A stretch of 64,000 nucleotides of DNA from positions 1-64,000 of the forward strand of contig JAWBKZ010000003.1 of assembly GCA_038831005.1 (NCBI GenBank). Direction: 5' to 3'. This DNA comes from Ignisphaera sp. GTDB lineage: Archaea; Thermoproteota; Thermoprotei_A; Sulfolobales; Ignisphaeraceae. How positions within the stretch are numbered: the first letter of the stretch is position 1; the number at the start of each line of letters is the position of its first letter. The notes beneath the pieces were generated by a model. It did not search any database. It worked only from the letters and a program-made list of their open reading frames with translations, and was not told the origin of the DNA. Made by a program: the position numbers and the translations under genes. Shown in pieces: positions 57,611 through 64,000 of this stretch.

Positions 57611-58855
57611 ATGAGAATCACACAAAATAGCTCTCTCTTGATAATTCTCCATATTATTCTAGCCATTTACATACCTCTACTCTCCATACACACTATCTAT
57701 GGATCTAGTAACCTTAACGCTGTTATAGTGGACTTTGATATAAATGTTGATGGTGGTGCTCTTGTTTTTTGGGAAAGAATTTTGAATAGCTATAGAGGTA
57801 ATGTTCTTGTGCTAAAGATTAATAGTTATGGTGGGTATCTATCTGTTGCTGATAGAATTGTGAACAGTATTCTAGAGAAGAATGTAGAGTGTTATACATG
57901 GATACCTCCAGGTGGTTATGCTGTTTCAGCTGCATCCATGATTGCACTAGGGTGTAGAGGTATATATATGGGTTCTGGTTCTGTTATTGGTGCTGCTACT
58001 CCTAGCCCTTCTGAACCTAAGGTTGTAGAATATGTTGCCGCTAGATTTAGATCTCTTGCTGAAAGAATATTTGATAGAGAGGAGCTTGTAGATATTGCAG
58101 AAGCTATGGTTAGAGAAGGAAGAGCTCTAACAGCTGAAGAAGCTGTATCTATAGGTTTTGCGAAAAGAGCTGAATCTGTTAAAGAGATTGAGGATTCTAT
58201 AGGTATTAGAGTAGCATATGCGGTATCTCCATCTCAATGGGATAGACTTTTATCAATTTTATCACTACCAATAGTATCGAATATCCTTCTAGTTGCCGGT
58301 TTATTCCTGATCTTGGCCGAGATATTTACAACAGGTTTTCAGGGTTATGCTATTGCTGGTGTTCTTCTGATTCTTCTGGCTCTATACTCTATGAATGTTG
58401 TTTCACCTGACCTATTTGCGCTTCTTGTTATGTTGATTGGAACGATACTATTAGCTATAGAGATGTATACACCAGGTTTCGGTCTTTTTGGATTAACAGG
58501 TCTCGTGCTTCTGCCTATAGGTATTGTGTACCAGCTGTATCTAACTCCACCAGAGCTACTAACTCAACCAGTCTACGTCGTTATCGGAGGTATCTTAGCG
58601 ATTACATCGATCATGGGATATATAGCGTATAAAGCTGTACAGACTGTTAGAAAGAAGAGAATCTCTTTAGAACAACAACTCCTATCGTCAATAGGTATAG
58701 CTAAAACTGATATACGTGAGGAAAATCCTGGTGTAGTATATGTATTAAATGAGGAATGGACCGCATATTCGGTTAAGGGAGTAATTCCGGCAGGATCTAG
58801 AGTAAAGATTGTTCGTATAGATGGTTTAAAGCTCTATGTAGAAAAAATCGATTAA
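57611..58855 (+). CDS. nfeD: NfeD-type membrane serine protease
   Basis: 414 residues: signal peptide, ClpP-like protease domain (GGYAVSAASMIALGC with the candidate catalytic Ser about residue 98; a following Lys, in EPKVVEY, may be the general base), then at least four membrane segments at about 220-350 and a C-terminal OB-like domain (GVVYVLNEEWTAYSVKG). In archaea this long form cuts stomatin, whose gene is next, 44 bp downstream. Confidence 0.92.
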   Translation: MRITQNSSLLIILHIILAIYIPLLSIHTIYGSSNLNAVIVDFDINVDGGALVFWERILNSYRGNVLVLKINSYGGYLSVADRIVNSILEKNVECYTWIPPGGYAVSAASMIALGCRGIYMGSGSVIGAATPSPSEPKVVEYVAARFRSLAERIFDREELVDIAEAMVREGRALTAEEAVSIGFAKRAESVKEIEDSIGIRVAYAVSPSQWDRLLSILSLPIVSNILLVAGLFLILAEIFTTGFQGYAIAGVLLILLALYSMNVVSPDLFALLVMLIGTILLAIEMYTPGFGLFGLTGLVLLPIGIVYQLYLTPPELLTQPVYVVIGGILAITSIMGYIAYKAVQTVRKKRISLEQQLLSSIGIAKTDIREENPGVVYVLNEEWTAYSVKGVIPAGSRVKIVRIDGLKLYVEKID

Positions 58856-58899
58856 AACATAAATATCTGAACTATATTACTATGCTGGAGGTGTAGACC

Positions 58900-59760
58900 T
58901 TGGATCCTATTACTATAGCTATAGCATTACTATTCATACTTATTGTTGCTGCTATAGTGTTGCCAAGGATCAAGGTTGTGTCTGAATACAAGAGGCTTGT
59001 AGTGTTTAGATTAGGTAAACTTGAGTCTGTAAGAGGACCTGGCCTAGTATTTCTGTTACCTCTAATAGATAGAGGTATTGATGTTGATTTAAGGGAATTC
59101 GTTATAGATATACCTCCACAGACATGTATCACTAAAGATAATGCTCCAGTAGATATAGATCTCCTGGTATATATGAAGATATTCGATCCTGTTAAAGCTG
59201 TTACAGCAGTACAGAACTATGTATCTGCAGCTACAGGTATAGCTATAACAACTCTTAGAGCTGTTATAGGTGATATGGTTCTCGATGATGTTTTAGCTAA
59301 AAGAGAATACATAAATTCAACTCTTAGAGCTAGACTAGATGATGTTACAGATAGATGGGGCATAAAGGTTACCTCAGTAGAGATAAAGGAGATAAAGCCT
59401 CCAAAAGATGTGCAAGAAGCAATGATTAAGCAGATGGCAGCTGAAAGGAATAGAAGAGCTATGGTTGCAGAAGCAGAAGGCAAAAGAACTGCAGCTATAC
59501 TTGAAGCTGATGGACAGAGAGAAGCATTGATTAGGAAAGGTGAAGGTGAAAGACAATACAATATACTTGTCGCCGAAGGTAAAGCCAAATCTCTAGAGCT
59601 TATAAATGAGACTGCTATGAAGCTTGGAAGTAATGCTATCCTGCTTCAGTATCTAGAGGCCTTAAGATCTATAGCAGAAAGCCCATCAACAAAGATAGTT
59701 ATTCCTCTAGAACTCCTGACAACATTAACAAAGATTGTGGGTAGATCTAGAGAAGAGTAG
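58900..59760 (+). CDS. Stomatin/prohibitin (SPFH) protein
   Basis: 286 residues: N-terminal membrane anchor (IALLFILIVAAIVL), SPFH domain (RLGKLESVRGPGLVFLLPLIDR, DNAPVDIDLLVYMKIFDPVKA), coiled coil (AAERNRRAMVAEAEGKRTAAI) and oligomerisation tail. It forms ring-like scaffolds and is the partner and substrate of NfeD. TTG start after a strong GGAGGTG. Confidence 0.93.
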   Translation: MDPITIAIALLFILIVAAIVLPRIKVVSEYKRLVVFRLGKLESVRGPGLVFLLPLIDRGIDVDLREFVIDIPPQTCITKDNAPVDIDLLVYMKIFDPVKAVTAVQNYVSAATGIAITTLRAVIGDMVLDDVLAKREYINSTLRARLDDVTDRWGIKVTSVEIKEIKPPKDVQEAMIKQMAAERNRRAMVAEAEGKRTAAILEADGQREALIRKGEGERQYNILVAEGKAKSLELINETAMKLGSNAILLQYLEALRSIAESPSTKIVIPLELLTTLTKIVGRSREE

Positions 59761-60600
59761 CTACTCTATTTTTCCTCCATAGTAATCTAGGTTCATGTAT
59801 TTTTTAGCCACAGTCTTTATCTTCTCGATATCATTTAACACATCAATATCATTTAATTCCTTTAATCTCTTATCATTAGACTCTAAAACAAATTCAAAGA
59901 GCTTTGATTTATAGTGAGACATTAGCATCTTCGTATTTGGTATAAGACAGTGACCACCTATATAGCTAGGATAGTATATAGGTCTATCCTTAAGAACCTC
60001 ATGTACCTCTCCAATAAATTCTGCTACAACCTCTATATCAACACCAAACCTCTTTGCCACTCTATGCAACTCCTGCCATGAAGCAATCATTATAGCTCTA
60101 TAGACTGTTTCCCAAAGTTTCGCAAGTTCTAGAGATTCTGGAAATCCTCTATACATCCTCACCTTAAATCCTGCCTCAAGTAAATGCTTAGCACATTTCT
60201 CGATTTCCTCTATAGGTATTGAGGCAATCCATTTACTCCAGAACAGAATGTGTTTAACGAGATTTGGGTGTTTACCTCTGATAGGTGTATAAGCTACAAT
60301 AGTTTTTGCTGAAGCATGTAGCGCTCTAGTTGTTCCAATAGCTACAGTTGAATGTATGAACACTATTTTCGGTTTGAAGATCTCTACATAATCTTTAACT
60401 ATATCAATAAAACTAGATGTATAGGGTATTGCTATATGTAGATAATCTACAGGTTTCTCTATAGATTCGAAAGAATCAGTTGATTTAGAGGGATCTACAT
60501 CATATCCATATACCTTAAACTTGCTGACTCCTTTAATAACATGGTATATAGCTGAACCAACTTCACCTAAACCTACAACCAATACCCTCTCCATGGGCAT
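59761..60600 (-). CDS. UDP-glucose/GDP-mannose dehydrogenase-like protein
   Basis: 279 residues, shorter than usual (400-450): the C-terminal third of the family is missing. VVGLGEVGSAIYHVI is the NAD loop, FIHSTVAIGTTR, YTPIRGKHP and YIGGHCLIPN, with the catalytic Cys. It could oxidise a nucleotide sugar for surface glycans, but may be specialised or non-catalytic. Convergent with the stomatin gene, adjoining its stop. Confidence 0.72.
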   Translation of the reverse strand: MPMERVLVVGLGEVGSAIYHVIKGVSKFKVYGYDVDPSKSTDSFESIEKPVDYLHIAIPYTSSFIDIVKDYVEIFKPKIVFIHSTVAIGTTRALHASAKTIVAYTPIRGKHPNLVKHILFWSKWIASIPIEEIEKCAKHLLEAGFKVRMYRGFPESLELAKLWETVYRAIMIASWQELHRVAKRFGVDIEVVAEFIGEVHEVLKDRPIYYPSYIGGHCLIPNTKMLMSHYKSKLFEFVLESNDKRLKELNDIDVLNDIEKIKTVAKKYMNLDYYGGKIE

Positions 60601-60747
60601 CTCACAAGATAATAAACACAGAAACTAGTATATTTGTTTATGAAAAACTCTTTATGACTCCATATATGATACATCTTTGACTTAGTTAAACTAGTAATTC
60701 TTATAAGTATTGCTTAGCTTTAAAGTGGTGGTAAGGTGTAGCACTAC

Positions 60748-61467
60748 ATGGATGAATACACACTACCACCATATATAGCTGAGATGTTTAGATTCAACTT
60801 TACACAAGCTGATATAGAGGCTATAAGAGATGCATTGAAAGACATGGTTAGCAAAGTGCATGTAGCATTATTTATTTCCAGAAGCAGGTACGAGTGTTTT
60901 TCATGTGAAGATACTGTGAACCTAGTTAAGGTGCTTAGCGAAAACAGCCCAATGGTAGGAGATAGACATGCAATAGATGTAGATATTCTCAGTATCTCTG
61001 AGTCACTTGATATAGCTAGGAAGTATGGAGTTAATAGAGTACCAACAATACTGTTAGCTGATGGATCTATAAGGTATATAGGCATGCCCGCAGGTGAAGA
61101 AATTAAAGGATTTATAGAGACCTTAATCAGAATCAGCACAAACGATCATGGACTATCTAGTGAAACTGTAAGAGAAATATCTTCATTAGAAGGTAAAGCA
61201 GTTATAGAAACTGTTGTGACTCCTCCATGCCCTTATTGCCCTTATGCTGCATTACTAACAAACATGTTTGCATATGTTAGCAAAATCTATGGTAATGGAA
61301 ATGTGGAGTCTCATATTATTGAAGCATACGAGAATCCTGATATAGCTGATAGATATGCTGTTACAACTGTACCAACAATAGCCGTAAATGGTAGAGTTGT
61401 ATTCGTTGGTCTTCCATATGAGGTACAGCTACTAAGAGCAATCAAAAAACTTGCGAAATCTCTTTAA
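60748..61467 (+). CDS. Protein disulfide oxidoreductase (PDO, two thioredoxin folds)
   Basis: 239 residues with an N-terminal fold containing CFSC (C50-C53) and a C-terminal fold containing CPYC (C161-C164); VPTILLADGS and VPTIAVNGR follow as cis-Pro loops. PDO forms and reshuffles disulfides in hyperthermophiles, whose cytosolic proteins are disulfide-rich. Confidence 0.93.
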   Translation: MDEYTLPPYIAEMFRFNFTQADIEAIRDALKDMVSKVHVALFISRSRYECFSCEDTVNLVKVLSENSPMVGDRHAIDVDILSISESLDIARKYGVNRVPTILLADGSIRYIGMPAGEEIKGFIETLIRISTNDHGLSSETVREISSLEGKAVIETVVTPPCPYCPYAALLTNMFAYVSKIYGNGNVESHIIEAYENPDIADRYAVTTVPTIAVNGRVVFVGLPYEVQLLRAIKKLAKSL

Positions 61468-62407
61468 ATGCTGAAACAAGGTCTGCTCTCTTAGGAATAG
61501 ATGAAGAGATACATAACCTTATTTTTGCTTTAGAGTTCATGGGCATTGACATCCTGATCACATTATACTTAGGTTTGAATCTAACTAGTTCATCTATCAC
61601 TATCTCATCTATATATCCGTAGACCTTGATTATGGTATTGTACAAAATATTTGTCGGATTAACTATCTCTAGATCTACGCATCCTTCAATGAAATCTATA
61701 GGTTTCGATAAAGCTATAGGATCTAGTATCTCGATAAGTGGCTGCACATTCTTTTGTTTACCTGTAACCATTACTATATTTGAATACATCAGCGCTTCTC
61801 TAAACATTTGAACATGTGTTCTGTTTCTAGATACCACCATAACTCTTGCCACAGGTACGTAGAGATTATACATTAATCTTCCTATATCCTCGATAACCAT
61901 GGGTTCAGAAGAAGCTAACGATAGTGTATCCCTGTTGCTCATCTTGACAGATAGTGCGTAAACACCTGCATATCTGAGTCTAGTACCTTTAGCTACATCT
62001 ATTCTTTTCTCTCTCATATCTAGATCTATTAATACTATCTCCTCTACCTCTCTTTTAATAATCAAGTCTATGTACTTGCCACTTAAATCATATATGTATA
62101 GCTTTTCGTCCCTTGCAGTGTACCTAAAGTTGTCCATACTCATCAATTTGGCGGAACCCAAATCTATAGTATTTCCTACAAAAGCTCTTCCCACATCCTT
62201 CTCTAGACACAGACTCATGGCCAGACATCTACAGAATTTAACGATATTTTTATCAATCATAGGAATAGTGGATGAAAAAGGTAACGGATTAGCATAAAGA
62301 TTTTCCAAACCTTCAGTTAAAACTCCTTGAATACTGAGAAATTTTGTGAAGTTCTCTAATCTATGGTCGGTTCGCGATAATCTCTTCACCATATCTGTAG
62401 GGGGCAA
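61442..62407 (-). CDS. Unknown protein (321 aa)
   Basis: Not recognised. The middle (about 90-200) looks like a mix of strands with a Rossmann-like or ATP-grasp-like rhythm (KYIDLIIKREVEEIVLIDLDMREKR), and the C-terminus is beta-rich with a Met/Ser stretch (NVIRMSMPMNSKAK). Its first codons are within a duplicated DNA segment (see 62383). TTG 62407 or ATG 62392 could start it. Confidence 0.6.
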   Translation of the reverse strand: MPPTDMVKRLSRTDHRLENFTKFLSIQGVLTEGLENLYANPLPFSSTIPMIDKNIVKFCRCLAMSLCLEKDVGRAFVGNTIDLGSAKLMSMDNFRYTARDEKLYIYDLSGKYIDLIIKREVEEIVLIDLDMREKRIDVAKGTRLRYAGVYALSVKMSNRDTLSLASSEPMVIEDIGRLMYNLYVPVARVMVVSRNRTHVQMFREALMYSNIVMVTGKQKNVQPLIEILDPIALSKPIDFIEGCVDLEIVNPTNILYNTIIKVYGYIDEIVIDELVRFKPKYNVIRMSMPMNSKAKIRLCISSSIPKRADLVSAFKEISQVF

Positions 62408-62464
62408 GTCTCCTCATCCCATCAGTGGCTACCACTATCTTCACCATATCTGTAACGGCCAAGT
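62383..62464. repeat. Direct repeat (27 bp) overlapping a gene start and a guide RNA
   Basis: Copies at 62383-62409 and 62438-62464 share 24 of 27 bases and are 55 bp apart, so they are out of frame. One copy encodes the first codons of the unknown gene, the other the D'-C' part of the sRNA candidate. Confidence 0.75.
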
Positions 62465-62473
62465 ACATCATCT
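62420..62473 (-). ncRNA. C/D box guide RNA candidate
   Basis: Minus strand: C ATGATGT (62471-62465), 12-nt guide acttggccgtta, D' CAGA (62452-62449), 4-nt spacer, C' GTGAAGA (62444-62438), 12-nt guide tagtggtagcca, D CTGA (62425-62422). Spacing is exactly canonical although D' and C' are one base off. A TATA-like tract lies about 20 bp upstream. Confidence 0.62.
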
Positions 62474-62543
62474 ACTAGCTATCTGTAACAACAAATTAAT
62501 ATCTTTTAATATTTTTCTGCAAACTACATTAAAGGTACATCTA

Positions 62544-62783
62544 TTGGTGAGAGTATTGAGTCGATGTTCATCAAATAGAGCCACCGTATCGGCATTCATT
62601 AAGATGATGCTATACATTACTTTAATCATGTTATCGCTAGTTGGAGCTGTGTATATCGTAAGCATTTTCCCTTTGAAACATGAATTCCCTAGAATGGCAC
62701 TATTAGGTATACTGATTATAGCTATCCTCTACTTATGGTATAAAGCAACCATTGTAGTTATAGGAAAACTCTACACAAAATAG
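62544..62783 (+). CDS. Small two-helix membrane protein of unknown function
   Basis: About 79 residues. Polar N-terminus, then two hydrophobic segments (YITLIMLSLVGAVYIVSIF and LLGILIIAILYLWY) and a short basic end. TTG 62544 has AGGT 7 nt upstream and a TATA-like TTAATATTTTT about 30-40 bp upstream; the frame is open further upstream, to 62346, but that part is antisense to another gene and not protein-like. Function unknown. Confidence 0.55.
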   Translation: MVRVLSRCSSNRATVSAFIKMMLYITLIMLSLVGAVYIVSIFPLKHEFPRMALLGILIIAILYLWYKATIVVIGKLYTK

Positions 62784-62906
62784 TACTTCATATATTAGCT
62801 CTAGATCAGGCCCCATTAACTGTTAATATGTTAAATATTTATTTGCTCCTTACTTTGTTTCTTAATTAGCTACATTACCTAGTTCAGAGTAGTTAAGGAG
62901 ATTCAT

Positions 62907-64000
62907 ATGAGCAGTAATTTGAATGAATATTTTGTAAAGCTAGCTGAGAAATGGAGCAAGATACTTCGTGAAAACCATGTATATGAAGCTAACAGAGATA
63001 GCTCTAGACCTAAGTTTTATGTAACTGCTGCATTCATGTACCCTAACGGACCTATACATATAGGTCATGGGCGTACATACTTAGTGGCAGATATTTTAAC
63101 AAGATTTAAGAGAGTTATGGGATATAACGTTCTCTTCCCTATGGGGTTCCATTATACAGGCACACCAATTATTACCATGGCCGAGGCTATAGCTGCAAAA
63201 GATAGAGAGCTTATAGAGTTGTTCAAACATGACTACGATGTTTCTGAAGAAGATATTGAGAGAATGCTTGATCCACTCTATATGGCTAGATATTTCCATA
63301 ACATTTCTAAAGAGGTTATGAATCTCTACGGACTTTCAATTGATTGGAGAAGAGAGTTCACGACAATAGATCCGGAATTCGTATCGTTCATTCACTGGCA
63401 GTTCGTAAAACTCTATGATAAGAACTATATCGAGAAGGGTTCTCATCCCGTTGGATGGTGTCCTAAACATGGTATGCCTGTGGGTATGCATGATACCAAA
63501 GGTGATGTAGAGCCAGAAATAGGGGAGTTTGTCGCTATATTCTTTAAAGATTTAGACGGAGTAGTTTACCCTACGGCTACACTTAGACCTGAAACAATTT
63601 TTGGAGTTACAAATATCTGGATCAATCCTTCGGCTAAATACATGAAGATAAAGACAGGTAATGGATCTATATGGATTGTAGGCATTAGGGCCGCAGAAAG
63701 ACTACTCCATCAGCTCGAGTTTGAGGTATTGGGATATATAGAAGGAAAGGAATTGATCGGTAAAAGAGTTGTAAACCCCATAACAGGTGAACAAGTGTTG
63801 ATTCTTCCAGCCAGTTTTGTAGATGATTCGTTTGCCACTGGTATAGTTATGAGTGTTCCTGCACATGCCCCGTATGATGCTGTAGCTCTAGAAGATCTGA
63901 AGATGAATCCCATATACAGAGATATAGTTGCATCTATAGTTCCTCGTATAATAATTGAAACAGATGGAAGACTTATTGCTAACGCATATGAAGCTCTAAA
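62907..64000 (+). CDS. leuS: Leucyl-tRNA synthetase, N-terminal part (partial)
   Basis: Frame open from ATG 62907 to the window edge (364 codons). MYPNGPIHIGHGRT has the HIGH signature (about 51-54) of class I synthetases, and GWCPKHGMPVGMHDTKGDVEPE is the archaeal/eukaryal LeuRS zinc-type and editing region. Attaches leucine to its tRNA. GGAG is 6 nt before the ATG; the gene continues beyond the window. Confidence 0.95.
   Translation, partial: MSSNLNEYFVKLAEKWSKILRENHVYEANRDSSRPKFYVTAAFMYPNGPIHIGHGRTYLVADILTRFKRVMGYNVLFPMGFHYTGTPIITMAEAIAAKDRELIELFKHDYDVSEEDIERMLDPLYMARYFHNISKEVMNLYGLSIDWRREFTTIDPEFVSFIHWQFVKLYDKNYIEKGSHPVGWCPKHGMPVGMHDTKGDVEPEIGEFVAIFFKDLDGVVYPTATLRPETIFGVTNIWINPSAKYMKIKTGNGSIWIVGIRAAERLLHQLEFEVLGYIEGKELIGKRVVNPITGEQVLILPASFVDDSFATGIVMSVPAHAPYDAVALEDLKMNPIYRDIVASIVPRIIIETDGRLIANAYEAL

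Noticed and set aside
62346-62543. Upstream extension of the small membrane protein frame
   Set aside because: It runs antisense through the start of the unknown gene and the guide RNA, and its translation is not protein-like; a start near 62544 has a better ribosome-binding site.

Overview
The window looks like about 64 kb of a hyperthermophilic crenarchaeon, and gene content and low GC suggest Desulfurococcales, possibly close to Ignisphaera. This placement is inferred; no rRNA gene is present to confirm it. Supporting signs are C/D box guide RNAs, a TIP49-type AAA+ ATPase, DUF2153, an archaellin, a Hel308-type helicase, a crenarchaeal-type isopropylmalate dehydrogenase, an archaeal LeuRS, AT-rich A/T-run TATA boxes and Shine-Dalgarno motifs of the GGTG(A/T) type about 5-7 nt before starts. 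That spacing was used to revise several starts.

Layout. 1-0.33 kb: tail of a Thr-rich surface protein with a 24-bp tandem repeat. 0.47-4.9 kb: AMMECR1-associated radical SAM protein, 2-hydroxyacid dehydrogenase and a large transaldolase-like protein. 5.1-9.5 kb: a corrinoid/carbohydrate cluster (URO-D-family protein, corrinoid protein, uronate isomerase-like protein, sugar isomerase-like TIM barrel). 10.1-16.7 kb: dCTP deaminase, AMMECR1, Mut7-C RNase, RNase HII, DUF354, phosphoglucosamine mutase, a Trm112-like protein and DUF2153. 16.8-20.9 kb: a glycosyltransferase with two unknown neighbours, an AdoMet/arginine decarboxylase and a solitary Cas4-like nuclease. 21-26.4 kb: DUF1152, winged-helix protein, TIP49, iron alcohol dehydrogenase, CitG-like protein.

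26.6-34.8 kb is a 13-gene energy-converting membrane-bound [NiFe] hydrogenase (Mbh-type) operon with an Mrp antiporter module. 35-39.9 kb: DUF2148, small nuclease-like protein, flavodiiron protein, Hel308-type helicase. 40.0-46.4 kb is a compact nine-gene histidine operon (hisC-G-A-B-F-D-E-H-I) lacking only a recognisable histidinol-phosphatase. 46.4-55.3 kb holds leuB and leuA on the minus strand and ilvB, an ilvN-like gene, ilvC, cimA and ilvD on the plus strand; leuCD are not here. 55.5-64 kb: beta-hydroxyacid dehydrogenase, archaellin, NfeD/stomatin pair, UDP-sugar dehydrogenase-like protein, protein disulfide oxidoreductase, an unknown protein and the start of leuS.

The main unannotated finds are four C/D box guide RNA candidates in intergenic DNA (two with essentially canonical boxes), three genes whose homology continues upstream of any canonical start codon (ATA, CTG, and an amber codon at the expected start of cimA), a small coupled ORF leading the ilv operon, and two shared inverted repeats at promoters. 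No tRNA, rRNA, CRISPR array or insertion sequence was seen.
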